DNA from: a virus
IMG/VR virus record: IMGVR_UViG_3300030012_003256
Location: 1-55,975 of that record
DNA length: 55,975 nucleotides
Direction: 5' to 3' (one strand)
This document shows positions 18,944 to 27,384 of this stretch, piece after piece (position 1 is the stretch's first letter; each line of letters begins with the position of its first letter). The notes beneath the pieces are model-generated. The model made no database searches. It saw only the letters and a list, made by a program, of their open reading frames with translations, and was not told where the DNA came from. A program made the position numbers and the translations under genes.

Positions 18944-19861
18944 TCACAACCATGAATCATTTTGTGCCGCTTCACAAATTCCATAATAAGAACAATACTG
19001 AGAGCAGGTTTTCATGTAAAATGTAGCAGGGAAATGTCCTTGCTCATAAGTATAAATTAACTTAGCAATATTATCCCAAAGAGCCGTCATGGAACGCTTC
19101 TTAACAGGTTCAACGGTAATGTGATTAGCCACAGGATAATACCAACCCCAATGACTAACCTCCATGTCTTTTGTCAATCCATATTTTTCAAGCACTTCTT
19201 CGGGTGCATTCTCAATCATCAATTGATAGAAAGCCATTTCTTGACGCATAGAAGAAGCCTTAGAATCTTTCCAACTGCCTGTCTTATATTCAAAAGGAAT
19301 TAGTTTCCCATTCTCAATAAACACACGGTCAATGATACCTTGAAGTCTCACAACATAATCTCGTTGTAAAGGATATTTCTTACTTACATTTTTAGGAACA
19401 GTAATTTCACAATCAAATAATTTTTCATTGATAACTGGAAGAAATTCATCAACTCTTTTTTCGCTTTTTGCCTCAATGAACCGTTGTGCCTCAAATGCGG
19501 CAACAGTTAGAGAAATATCAAAATAATCATCAATAGGCATTAAAGCGGTGCAATATTCTAAAATTTCTGAGTTATTCATGCCCTCTGCCTTTTTAATATC
19601 AAATTCTTCAAAGAAAGCCTCTCTATGATTATGTAGAATAGTTCCTTTTCTCATCGCTTCTGTTTGGTCTGTTGGTAATCGCTGAATATAAGCAAATTCG
19701 TATTTCTTGTTGCACCAACCAAAAGAATTTACTAAAGAAGATTTACTAATCTTTAGAATTGGTTTTGATGGGTCGTCTGCATTTTCAGGCTTCCAATCAT
19801 AAGTAAAGTCTCTCATAGACTTAATTCTTGCTTCATATTTTTCATCTGTATTCAAAACCAT
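18944..19861 (-). CDS. Cas4/RecB-like PD-(D/E)XK nuclease
   Basis: This 305-residue protein begins with a SLVNSFGWCNKKYEF motif and GTILHNHREAFF. The nuclease core PFEYKTGSWKD gives the Glu-x-Lys end of PD-(D/E)XK, followed by a Gln-Tyr helix (QEMAFYQLMI). The C terminus has Cys at CSQYCSYYGIC, which with the N-terminal Cys fits a Cas4-type Fe-S cluster. Likely a DNA end-processing nuclease for recombination. The annotated ATG has GGAGGA directly before it, so the TTG two codons in is also possible. Overlaps PolB C-part by ten bases. Confidence 0.75.
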   Translation of the reverse strand: MVLNTDEKYEARIKSMRDFTYDWKPENADDPSKPILKISKSSLVNSFGWCNKKYEFAYIQRLPTDQTEAMRKGTILHNHREAFFEEFDIKKAEGMNNSEILEYCTALMPIDDYFDISLTVAAFEAQRFIEAKSEKRVDEFLPVINEKLFDCEITVPKNVSKKYPLQRDYVVRLQGIIDRVFIENGKLIPFEYKTGSWKDSKASSMRQEMAFYQLMIENAPEEVLEKYGLTKDMEVSHWGWYYPVANHITVEPVKKRSMTALWDNIAKLIYTYEQGHFPATFYMKTCSQYCSYYGICEAAQNDSWL

Positions 19862-20745
19862 TCCTCCAATGTTTTTTGTATTCTTCCTGTTCTAATACTG
19901 GATAAATCCCAGTCCATAGCCTTAAAAATAGGTTCAGCCTTCTTCAAAACCTGTTCGGCATAGTGTTCAAGGTCGGGAAGAAGGCCGCTAAAGTCTTTCA
20001 TTTCAACACCGGATATAAACTCAACGGCTCGTTTTTCATGTGTCAAGGGATGCGTATAGACATCGTTCATACCCTTTACTTTCAAAAATAAATATGAATC
20101 ATCAAAATTAGCGTCATATTTTTCCCAAGCATATAAAACACCAGCAATACCCGAACCTATTGATGGCTTTTTGCCTTCAATTGTAGTAAAGTTCTTTATT
20201 GGTGAAGCACATTTGGGGCAAGCCCTATATTTCATGGTAATACAATCTCTCAGATGATATTTTGAACGACATTCGGGGCATTTTACCTCAAAACGATTTC
20301 TTCTTAATCGGCTTCTTTTAATAAAAGAATCAAGAGGCATTTTACCAGACATGATTTCTTCATAGGTTTTATGAAGAGAGGCAACGATTTCTTCCTGTGT
20401 TTTCTCACTAACCCACATTTTAAGAGTCCGAGTTTGCACTTCTTTTGCCATTTTTGTTTCACTAACACGCTTTGCAGTAAAACCTGTCATTGTGAACTTT
20501 GGCTCATCAAGCCATACTCCATCATCCCAAGTAATCAATCCTGCGTTTCTGTTTTTCGTAGTGCCGACCCCAAGAGCCGAATAAAACTTTTCAAACTCCA
20601 GACTAACGGGATGCTGTTCAAGTCCGAGAACATTCGGGAAACTTTTTTTGACTTCATCTTCAATCACCTTAATTGCTTTTTGTGCGGCTTCTACGGAATC
20701 AATTTGCACATAGATAGAATCTGTATGTCCATAAACCACTTTCAT
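19852..20745 (-). CDS. polB: DNA polymerase B, C-terminal part (motif C, thumb, PIP box)
   Basis: The chain starts directly with palm motif C, VVYGHTDSIYVQ, where most family B enzymes have YGDTDS; His replaces the first Asp. A KFTMTGFTAKRV segment fits the conserved Lys-rich KxY region. The thumb carries a zinc-ribbon insertion (CPEC and CPKC, about 20 residues apart). The final residues QKTLEEWF match a PIP box (QxxLxxWF) for binding the sliding clamp. It must pair with the product of 21430-23124 to give a complete polymerase. ATG has GAGGTG seven bases ahead. No sequence between the halves appears lost. Confidence 0.85.
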   Translation of the reverse strand: MKVVYGHTDSIYVQIDSVEAAQKAIKVIEDEVKKSFPNVLGLEQHPVSLEFEKFYSALGVGTTKNRNAGLITWDDGVWLDEPKFTMTGFTAKRVSETKMAKEVQTRTLKMWVSEKTQEEIVASLHKTYEEIMSGKMPLDSFIKRSRLRRNRFEVKCPECRSKYHLRDCITMKYRACPKCASPIKNFTTIEGKKPSIGSGIAGVLYAWEKYDANFDDSYLFLKVKGMNDVYTHPLTHEKRAVEFISGVEMKDFSGLLPDLEHYAEQVLKKAEPIFKAMDWDLSSIRTGRIQKTLEEWF

Positions 20746-20749
20746 GTAA

Positions 20750-20944
20750 TCACCTCAAGGTAAAAAGCATACCAACTGGCTGTTGTTGCATTTTAGCGAC
20801 TTCTCCCTGAAGTTCCAAAATTTGTCTTTTCATTAATTGAAGAGAGCGAAGTTTAAATTCCATATGCTCCAATTCGTCTTCTAAATGCGCTTTCATCTTT
20901 TTAATTTCTTTAAGTGCTTCTAAATAATATTTTTCTTCTTTCAT
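20750..20944 (-). CDS. Small coiled-coil protein, 64 aa
   Basis: The product is nearly all helix with heptad-like Leu/Met spacing and many Glu, Lys and Gln, ending in QQQPVGMLFTLR. It lies between the two polymerase halves and overlaps the 29-residue peptide gene by ATGA. It might bridge the polymerase halves, but that is speculation. Confidence 0.5.
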   Translation of the reverse strand: MKEEKYYLEALKEIKKMKAHLEDELEHMEFKLRSLQLMKRQILELQGEVAKMQQQPVGMLFTLR

Positions 20945-21030
20945 AATACCACCACCAGTAATGTAATGATTGTCGCAATATTAACTACATTAACCATCAT
21001 TAAAATTTTGTTGCTTCTGCTAATCATCAT
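20941..21030 (-). CDS. Tiny membrane peptide, 29 aa
   Basis: GGAGG lies eight bases before an ATG that opens a 29-codon frame whose last 18 residues are hydrophobic (VVNIATIITLLVVVL). The stop overlaps the next start. The good ribosome site and coupling support it, but the length leaves doubt. Confidence 0.4.
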   Translation of the reverse strand: MMISRSNKILMMVNVVNIATIITLLVVVL

Positions 21031-21049
21031 CAATAATTCCTCCAATAAT

Positions 21050-21223
21050 TCATTCGTCCTGTCCATCATCATTTTCATTCACACCTTGCTCAATATTTAC
21101 AATGATAGCGTTCCTTTTTAGATTATTCATCATCTGAAATATTTCTTTTACCTCTTGCATCGTTATTTCATAAGTTTCTTCTGTATCATAGGATAATTTA
21201 ACAGTTATAAATTTAGTTCTCAT
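21050..21223 (-). CDS. Hypothetical protein, 57 aa
   Basis: Short acidic protein (MRTKFITVKLSYDTEETYEI at the start, NENDDGQDE at the end). ATG 21223 has GGAGG seven bases ahead; an upstream ATG at 21259 lies inside the preceding gene. It is part of the gene group between the polymerase halves. No family recognised. Confidence 0.5.
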   Translation of the reverse strand: MRTKFITVKLSYDTEETYEITMQEVKEIFQMMNNLKRNAIIVNIEQGVNENDDGQDE

Positions 21224-21437
21224 GTTCAGTCCTCCAATATGTTCTTTTATTTCTATCATCTACAATAGTAATTAATTTAGAATGCCTTGATAAATAGGAA
21301 CCTATTGTAGTCGTGTTTTCTAAATATCTTAAGGTTTTCATTTTATCAACCATTCTATCTTTCATTTGTGCCGCAGAAAAACCGTCTGGCATATTTGGTA
21401 TTTCTTTATCAATTTTCTTACTTAAAAAACTATTCAT
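21213..21437 (-). CDS. Hypothetical small protein, possibly winged helix, 74 aa
   Basis: Two helices (AAQMKDRMVDKMKTLRYL and TIGSYLSRH) followed by KLITIVDDRNKRTYWRT would fit a small winged-helix DNA-binding fold, though this is only a pattern reading. It starts within the end of PolB N-part with AAAGGAGATG ahead. Confidence 0.5.
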   Translation of the reverse strand: MNSFLSKKIDKEIPNMPDGFSAAQMKDRMVDKMKTLRYLENTTTIGSYLSRHSKLITIVDDRNKRTYWRTEHEN

Positions 21438-23124
21438 CTATTTTCATCTCCTTTGCTTTAAATGCGGCAAGTCTAATTGCTTCTCTTGCACTTGCGGTAA
21501 TAGATGCGGCTAAATCAACATCAGCCCATCCAAATCCTTGAAAAGCAACAATGCCATAAAAAGAGGCCATTAATCGCTTTACTGCCATTTGATTGTTATA
21601 CCATTTAGCATACTCGCCGTTGTCCTCCTTTTGTGCTTGATACATAAGTCGCTTATATTCATTTCGCAACTCCTTCAATTCAAGAACGGCTCTCGGTAAA
21701 AGACCGAGTTTATCTGTTTTATAGTAAAGCATATCTTGATATTTAACTTCACTAAAATCTCTTGGTGTAAGAATATTTACAGCAAATTCTGTTGGTTGTT
21801 TTGATTTTGTTTCCCAACTAATATTGCGAGCAATCATCATTGAAGGATATAGACCAGCAAAATCAAAAGCGGCAACATTCAAATGTAATCCGTTTGTCTC
21901 TTCGCTTAACGGGTCATAAATCATCGCACCTTCATATTCTTTGCGTTCATCAACCTTTTTACCTGTTGGTGCTTTCCAAGTAGCATTTCGCATAAAATAA
22001 ATACTACCCATATGAGAAGCATAGAAACAAGCATCAAATGGTGCTTTCAATAACCTTTGAAGTGAAAGAATCGCTTCACTACAAAAATTAGTCTCATCAA
22101 TTTCAACCATCAGTTCAACATCTCTCACAGCATACTTAAGATAAGTTCCTGTATCTTCTAACCAACCTTTACGATAAAACTCGTTAGTATCTGGAAACTT
22201 CCAAGAAACCAATTTCTTTTTGTTAAGAACAGTCTCTCCGATATAATCAAGCGATAAAGAAGGTAATGTTCCTCTTTGGCTGTCATTCCATTGTCTTTCA
22301 AAAGCAAGGTCTAACGAGAGGGTTATGCGACCCCCTACGGGTTGCTCAATGGGAGAGAACCCACTTTCACCATAGGCGAAAGAGAAGCCGTCCTTGACCT
22401 TTTTAACGCCCTTAACGAAGCCAATTGGAGACATGATGCGAGGGTCAAGACCCACGGCACACACCCGTTCAAATAATTTCGGTAAATCAGCAAAATGACC
22501 AAACCAAGCAATTAACATATCTGGGTCTTTTACAATCATTGTAGTCATAAAAGATTCAAGCATTTCTTTTTCTGAAGGAAAAATATGCAAGTGCGTTTCG
22601 GTGTCGTTGGAAAGTGCTTCCCAATCAAAGGAATGCTTCGTGTGCATTTTATTAGGAAACCAGACCCATTGAATATACTTTTCATCGTAGTTATCATAAG
22701 AAACAATTGTTGTAATGCAATCGTGATATTCTCCGCCTTGTTGCCATTCCATATCCCAATACCACTTTCGCAGTTTATATTCAGGCATTTCATCTAATTC
22801 ATCAACACAATACCGAAAATGCAAAGGAACATCTGCCTCATAGGTTTCATTCCACATCTTCTTTGCATTACGAACATCATTTGCATTCTCAACAAAAACT
22901 TTTTTCAAAGACTTCCCTTCAAGATTAGTCCAGTTGCCACGAACATATTCAAAGTCTCTAGTAATATATTTACTTGGCGAATAACTAAAAAATTCTGTGG
23001 CTTCTTCATCCACAAAGAAGTATGGTCTAAAATTTACCATTTCATACTTTCTTTCACCGTTTTCTCTCCATGCTTTATATATTCTCATTCCATCATTCAT
23101 TTTATTAATAATCACTAATATCAC
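21430..23124 (-). CDS. polB: DNA polymerase B, N-terminal and exonuclease part to motif B
   Basis: This 564-residue chain starts like archaeal PolB (VNFRPYFFVDEE). The exonuclease domain has WYWDMEW (Exo I, Asp124 and Glu126), LIAWFGHFADLPKL (Exo II, with the usual Asn replaced) and YAVRD (Exo III). The palm follows with FDFAGLYPSM (motif A) and KRLMASFYG (motif B). The chain stops just before motif C, which opens the gene at 19852-20745. Four small genes lie between. GTG 23124 overlaps the sliding clamp stop (GTGA) and is needed to include the conserved first strand; no good ribosome site is seen. Confidence 0.88.
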   Translation of the reverse strand: MILVIINKMNDGMRIYKAWRENGERKYEMVNFRPYFFVDEEATEFFSYSPSKYITRDFEYVRGNWTNLEGKSLKKVFVENANDVRNAKKMWNETYEADVPLHFRYCVDELDEMPEYKLRKWYWDMEWQQGGEYHDCITTIVSYDNYDEKYIQWVWFPNKMHTKHSFDWEALSNDTETHLHIFPSEKEMLESFMTTMIVKDPDMLIAWFGHFADLPKLFERVCAVGLDPRIMSPIGFVKGVKKVKDGFSFAYGESGFSPIEQPVGGRITLSLDLAFERQWNDSQRGTLPSLSLDYIGETVLNKKKLVSWKFPDTNEFYRKGWLEDTGTYLKYAVRDVELMVEIDETNFCSEAILSLQRLLKAPFDACFYASHMGSIYFMRNATWKAPTGKKVDERKEYEGAMIYDPLSEETNGLHLNVAAFDFAGLYPSMMIARNISWETKSKQPTEFAVNILTPRDFSEVKYQDMLYYKTDKLGLLPRAVLELKELRNEYKRLMYQAQKEDNGEYAKWYNNQMAVKRLMASFYGIVAFQGFGWADVDLAASITASAREAIRLAAFKAKEMKIDE

Positions 23125-23885
23125 CCGTTAATTTGTGGTGCTTTTATTAACATTCTGTCTTCTGCTACCATAAGGATAGGGAAGTCGTCTTTTAAATACA
23201 CATTTACCATTTGTTCTTTCTCAAATAAAGAATATAGCGGTCCACTAAATTCAACTGTTGCTGATTCTCCTAATTGAAAAACAGGAGAAACAGTTTCTTC
23301 ATATTTATTACTTGTACCATCTCTTGAAGATATTGAAAGAACCTGTTCGTGATAATTTAATTTATATACACCTGTTTTAACCAACTCACAATTCTTAATC
23401 GCATTAACCAGTTGGTTTTGTGTAAGACTGATTCCTGCTTCAAATTTTGATTTACCGAAATTAAAAAGCATTTGAGGCTGAACTTCATAACTTACATGAT
23501 TCAAAAGACCACGCATTCTTGAAATAGAATCTTCTTGAGGATGGCGAACCACCAAAGGAATAGATGCTTTTCTGTTTTCAGTAGTCAATTGAATAAAATC
23601 CCCAACCGAGAACTTTACCTCTTCTTTGAATGATTTAAGATACGGAGCAACTTTCGTAATATCAATGACGACAACACCATTTTCTTCACCCTCAACTGTC
23701 AAATTTAATTGAACGGCAACAGTATTATTGCCGTTCCAAATAGAAAGAACATTACCTTCCAGAAATAAAGAAGCATAGTTTCCAAGACTCGTATTTCCGA
23801 ATCCACTTCCACTAATTCCTTTACCTTTCATTTGAACTTGGGTTAACGCTTTTAATAATTTTTCACTATCAATTGTAAATTTCAA
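23121..23885 (-). CDS. pcn: Sliding clamp (PCNA-like)
   Basis: The 254-residue protein has the length and secondary-structure rhythm of PCNA, from MKFTIDSEKLLKALTQV to the C-terminal FSGPLYSLFEKEQMVNVYLK and DFPILMVAEDRMLIKAP. It would encircle DNA and tether polymerase. Two gene products here end with PIP-box-like motifs, which supports a viral clamp. Its neighbours are a Sak4-like ATPase upstream and PolB downstream. Translation seems to start at TTG with GAGGGA ahead; no suitable ATG is near. Sequence divergence keeps the call short of certain. Confidence 0.78.
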   Translation of the reverse strand: MKFTIDSEKLLKALTQVQMKGKGISGSGFGNTSLGNYASLFLEGNVLSIWNGNNTVAVQLNLTVEGEENGVVVIDITKVAPYLKSFKEEVKFSVGDFIQLTTENRKASIPLVVRHPQEDSISRMRGLLNHVSYEVQPQMLFNFGKSKFEAGISLTQNQLVNAIKNCELVKTGVYKLNYHEQVLSISSRDGTSNKYEETVSPVFQLGESATVEFSGPLYSLFEKEQMVNVYLKDDFPILMVAEDRMLIKAPQING

Positions 23886-24673
23886 ATTAATCCCTCACGC
23901 AATTCGGGGATTCCATTCCAAGAAATGTTAGGAGCCTTGCCTTCACGAACAGTCCATGTTTTACCCACTAAATTACCATTTGTCCTTGACCCTACTAATT
24001 TTGCAATATAGTGTAATTCACCTTTAATATTCTTTTTTTGACAATGTATCTCTTGTTCTAATTTTCCGCCCCAATCTCGCCATGCGGGTTGAACACCAAC
24101 TGGTGAATTATCTACATATTTTTCTACTTCATGGGTTATAAAAATTACATCACACTTGAGTCTATAAATAGAAATCATCAGAGCCTCAAAAGTTTTATTT
24201 CTCGGTCCGTATTGATATGGCATCATTTTAGTCACTTTAGTAGGGTCAGGATTTATTTTGTAAATACAACTATTAAACCAAGTATCTACTCCATCAAACA
24301 CAAAGATAGGATTTTCACCCTCTTGTATTTTGCTGTGGACATATTTAACAAAATCTCTTGAGTTTTTCTCAGATTTGTAAATGTCCAATTTAGCATCAAT
24401 GTCTTGAACTATTGGGTCAAATACTTCAATTCTTTCTGTTGCATCATGGCAAGTAATCCATGTGGATTCTACTCCGCTATCCCAATCAAGAACATATATT
24501 TTTCTATCAGGAAAATCCAAAGCAAGACCAGTTTTACCTGTTTTTGGTTCTCCCCAAATACCTAAAACCAATCTTGGCTGTTTATTTTGCCTTTTATTTT
24601 CCATTTGTTTTTTGTGCATTTCCAAAAATGTTTCACTTGGAAGCGCACTACCGCTTGAACTTGTTAATCCCAT
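23882..24673 (-). CDS. Sak4-like RecA/Rad51-fold ATPase
   Basis: This 263-residue protein has a Walker A (IWGEPKTGKTGLA) and Walker B (PIFVFDGVD) and the size of phage Sak4/AAA_24 ATPases, which assist single-strand annealing or recombination. A THEVEKYVD segment after the sensor strand fits that family. It is not a full RadA, because no N-terminal HhH domain is present. The gene precedes the sliding clamp with a four-base overlap and has GGTGAT ahead of its ATG. A direct role in replication-linked recombination is inferred. Confidence 0.72.
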   Translation of the reverse strand: MGLTSSSGSALPSETFLEMHKKQMENKRQNKQPRLVLGIWGEPKTGKTGLALDFPDRKIYVLDWDSGVESTWITCHDATERIEVFDPIVQDIDAKLDIYKSEKNSRDFVKYVHSKIQEGENPIFVFDGVDTWFNSCIYKINPDPTKVTKMMPYQYGPRNKTFEALMISIYRLKCDVIFITHEVEKYVDNSPVGVQPAWRDWGGKLEQEIHCQKKNIKGELHYIAKLVGSRTNGNLVGKTWTVREGKAPNISWNGIPELREGLI

Positions 24674-24677
24674 ATTA

Positions 24678-24929
24678 TCACCAAATTAAATCTTCTTCTT
24701 CTATTTCAATTTCTTCTCCCCTTAGACGAGTCCATGACTTAACCAAGTCATGCAGTTCTTCTAAAGACGAACAGACATATCGGGCTTCCTTTGTTCCAAT
24801 ATGAAGTTTAACCCAATAAGTGCCTGTCTCATTTTCGTTTTCTTTCCAAGTAATAAAATCAACATTGAATAAATCAATCATATAACTATTACTTTTGATT
24901 AAATATCTTTTATTAAATAAATTTTCCAT
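24678..24929 (-). CDS. Hypothetical protein, 83 aa
   Basis: Starts with a GGGGGTG ribosome site and ends in an acidic tail (EEIEIEEEDLIW). The middle (GTYWVKLHIGTKEARYVC) looks like beta strands. No family recognised. It follows a conserved hairpin-containing spacer after the SSB candidate. Confidence 0.55.
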   Translation of the reverse strand: MENLFNKRYLIKSNSYMIDLFNVDFITWKENENETGTYWVKLHIGTKEARYVCSSLEELHDLVKSWTRLRGEEIEIEEEDLIW

Positions 24930-24951
24930 AATTTCACCCCCTCAAGGGAGA

Positions 24952-25011
24952 GGCTTCGCACCCCTTTGACCGTCATTATCGCCAACGGCTACACAATTGA
25001 GTTAAACTCAA
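24952..25011 (-). repeat. Conserved spacer element, copy 1 (after the SSB candidate)
   Basis: Just after the upstream gene's stop comes the hairpin TTGAGTTtAACTCAA. A block follows that reads GGTCAAAGGGGTGCGAAGCC on the minus strand. A closely similar block is at 48722-48782 after the UvrD-like gene. It is probably an RNA 3' end or leader. Confidence 0.45.
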
Positions 25012-26217
25012 TCAAAACCAGTCAAAGTTTTCTTCAACTGGCTGTGCGACTTCAACCGCAGAACCATGACGAACTGTGCAGTAAAGACCAGCAACATTGA
25101 TTGTTATTGGTTCAACGCCTTCATCAGTTGTTCTTTGACTTGTTCGGCCAATAACGATAACAGAAGAACCAATGCCGAAGTCAAGAGACAAATGCTCTGG
25201 AATCCAACAAGTAGTAATTGCATCATCATCATAAGATATTTCAGCATTCAAATCTGTTAGGTTAATGATTCGGTTTCCATTTTTAGTTGGGGTCATGTTC
25301 ATATTGCACACAGTTCCATCGGTAATAACGAAACGCTCTCTTGAAGCCTGATGTTGTAGTTCAAGATGCGCTCTTTCCAACTCAACAAGAGGATAAAGGT
25401 GCTTATCAAAGTTGTTTCGCAGACAGTCTTCAAAGTCAAACGAAGACATATCACGATACAAGTCATTTTCTTTATCCATTTCAGCATTCATTGTGAGACT
25501 ACTAAAAGTCAAATCAGTTGCCCCATAAAGGTCTGTTCCATTCTCGTTAGCAACACAAAGGAAATGACACCATTCAAAGGTATTTGGTTTGAAATCAACC
25601 CCTCCTTGGTTCTTGTAAGAAAAGAAATAAGGCTTCATTTCACCATTTCCGATTTGACCAAAGAAAACACCTGTTCGTCGGAACAGTTCCTTTGGTAATG
25701 GCATTCCATAATTTTCGTTCTTTCCGCCATTCATGTAAGTTTCTGTTGCATCAAGAGGAATATAGACTCGCTCATCTTCAAGAATTTCTGCACCTTCTGG
25801 CAACTCATCTCTAGTGGCTTCTCTATATTCTCCTTTATGATAGCGAGAAATAATCCACTTTCCTAAAGCATTTTTAGTTGCTACTGCAACAACACCCTTT
25901 TCAAGAGCATTATCGGAATCACGAAGAAATTCCTCCTTTGCTTTGTTTCGGTTCCAACTCATCGTATCTCTTGGTGCATCAAGAGAAACAAAGAACCCAA
26001 AAGCGTTCTTGTAGAAAGAATCATTTGATTTTGAATCATTATCAGACTTCTGCGCTCGTCGGGTGTTTGCGACAAAGTTTCTCCAAAGACCCAATGCAAT
26101 AGGGTTGGAGGTTTCAATGCCGTTTTCAGAACAAATTTCTTCCAATTTGCTCGTCGCTTCTTCAACGCTCAAGCCAATGACCTTTGCGCCTTCTTCAATT
26201 TGGTTTTTCATATCCAT
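25012..26217 (-). CDS. Candidate single-stranded DNA-binding protein (RPA-like)
   Basis: A 401-residue protein. Its C-terminal third has a likely OB fold (FVITDGTVCNMNMTP to SSVIVIGRTSQRTT). It ends with an acidic-aromatic tip, VEENFDWF, much like the tip by which SSB proteins recruit partners. The gene lies between the clamp loader and Sak4-like ATPase, where an SSB would be expected. I see no zinc finger of the archaeal RPA type. ATG 26217 is preferred because AAAGGTG lies six bases ahead. Function is inferred from tail and context. Confidence 0.5.
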   Translation of the reverse strand: MDMKNQIEEGAKVIGLSVEEATSKLEEICSENGIETSNPIALGLWRNFVANTRRAQKSDNDSKSNDSFYKNAFGFFVSLDAPRDTMSWNRNKAKEEFLRDSDNALEKGVVAVATKNALGKWIISRYHKGEYREATRDELPEGAEILEDERVYIPLDATETYMNGGKNENYGMPLPKELFRRTGVFFGQIGNGEMKPYFFSYKNQGGVDFKPNTFEWCHFLCVANENGTDLYGATDLTFSSLTMNAEMDKENDLYRDMSSFDFEDCLRNNFDKHLYPLVELERAHLELQHQASRERFVITDGTVCNMNMTPTKNGNRIINLTDLNAEISYDDDAITTCWIPEHLSLDFGIGSSVIVIGRTSQRTTDEGVEPITINVAGLYCTVRHGSAVEVAQPVEENFDWF

Positions 26218-26239
26218 TTTTTTCACCTTTTTTGTTTTT

Positions 26240-27151
26240 TTATAGTAATTGACCCATCATCCATGATACTAACACTTTCGGGGTCATTGTGTTAGAACGC
26301 CATTCGCTTTCGCCTAATGTTCGTAGGAATTTAAATTTTGTTGTTGAATCCAGATTTTCTGCATTAATAACTGCATCATGCAAACCGACACAAATATCTC
26401 TAACTGATTTACCATCATACAAGAAATCATGGACTTTGCTGAGAGCATTTGCACTTTTATTCGTAATTAATATTAACAATTCGTTATATTCAGTCAAACC
26501 GATTTCAAGTTGTTTTGAAAGAGGGGAATTGCTTGCTTTAGCGGCTTGCAGTTCGGTTATCCCTCGTCTTAAATCACCATGAAGAGAGTATATAAAGGGC
26601 TTCATCTCTTCTGCGGTAAATCGTGTTATTTCTTCACGCTTGAGGATTGATTGTAATACATCAAGCATAACTTCATTAGAAAGAGGTTTGAAATGATAAT
26701 TTGCACATCTGCTTTGAAGAGCAAAGATAATTTTATTCCTATCATTACAGGTAATAATAAAACGAATATTACCTGCATACCTTTCCATAATACGCTTCAA
26801 GGCATTTTGAGCATCAGTAGTCATACCATCCATTTCATCAAGAAGCATGATTCTAAACGGAACATCTCCAATAGTGCCGCTTTGGGCATAGTTCTTAATT
26901 GTGGTTCGCACCGTTTCTAAACGCCTATCATCTGAAGCATTCACCTCAATAAAATTATCATTAAAATTATCGCCTAATACTTCTCTTGCTATCACCATTC
27001 CTGCTCCTGTTTTACCAGTTCCGGGATTTCCGTATAATAGAAGATTAGGAATATCCTTTTCTTCAATCCAACTTCTAGCGTCCATTACAAAATGTTCTTG
27101 TCCTTTGATTTCTTTAATTGTTTTTGGTCTATATTTTTCTGTCCATAGCAT
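26240..27151 (-). CDS. rfcS: Clamp loader small subunit (RFC-S)
   Basis: The 303-residue protein follows RFC-S from its first residues: WTEKYRPKTIKEIKGQEH. Walker A LLLYGNPGTGKT, the EVNASDDR motif, Walker B LLDEMDGM (Met replaces Ala in DEAD), sensor FIITCND and the ALQSRC arginine-finger motif follow. It would load the sliding clamp with the gene product of 27377-28222. ATG has GGAGGAATAAAA ahead. Slightly shorter than cellular RFC-S at the C terminus. Confidence 0.93.
   Translation of the reverse strand: MLWTEKYRPKTIKEIKGQEHFVMDARSWIEEKDIPNLLLYGNPGTGKTGAGMVIAREVLGDNFNDNFIEVNASDDRRLETVRTTIKNYAQSGTIGDVPFRIMLLDEMDGMTTDAQNALKRIMERYAGNIRFIITCNDRNKIIFALQSRCANYHFKPLSNEVMLDVLQSILKREEITRFTAEEMKPFIYSLHGDLRRGITELQAAKASNSPLSKQLEIGLTEYNELLILITNKSANALSKVHDFLYDGKSVRDICVGLHDAVINAENLDSTTKFKFLRTLGESEWRSNTMTPKVLVSWMMGQLL
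26589..26606 (-). promoter_or_regulatory. Promoter-like element inside the clamp loader gene
   Basis: GATGAAGCCCTTTATATA on the minus strand is an exact 18-base match to the element before the ubiquitin-like gene (44061-44078). Here it encodes MKPFIY within the reading frame, so it may be an internal promoter or a coincidence. Confidence 0.35.
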
Positions 27152-27153
27152 TT

Positions 27154-27384
27154 TTATTCCTCCTTAACTGTATATATTTTAGTTTTATTTGATAATCTAT
27201 CATAAACAACAAAGGGTCGTCTTTTTAAATATTGTGCTAATATATCTGTTGTGATACACATTGTGCTCAATTTCTTAATTGAAAGCAGTTTAGTTCTTAA
27301 AGTGTTTGCTGTCATTGGCCCATCCTTTTTTAGAATTTTTTCTGCTTCTTTCATCATTACTTTTTTTCCTGTTGTTCTAGGCAT
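27154..27384 (-). CDS. Small winged-helix-like protein, 76 aa
   Basis: The layout (EAEKILKKDGPMTANTLRTK, then TDILAQYLKRRPF and KTKIYTVKEE) looks like a winged helix-turn-helix. It lies between the two clamp-loader genes and overlaps the large one. It could be a regulator or a displaced clamp-loader domain. ATG has GGAGG ahead. Confidence 0.5.
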   Translation of the reverse strand: MPRTTGKKVMMKEAEKILKKDGPMTANTLRTKLLSIKKLSTMCITTDILAQYLKRRPFVVYDRLSNKTKIYTVKEE

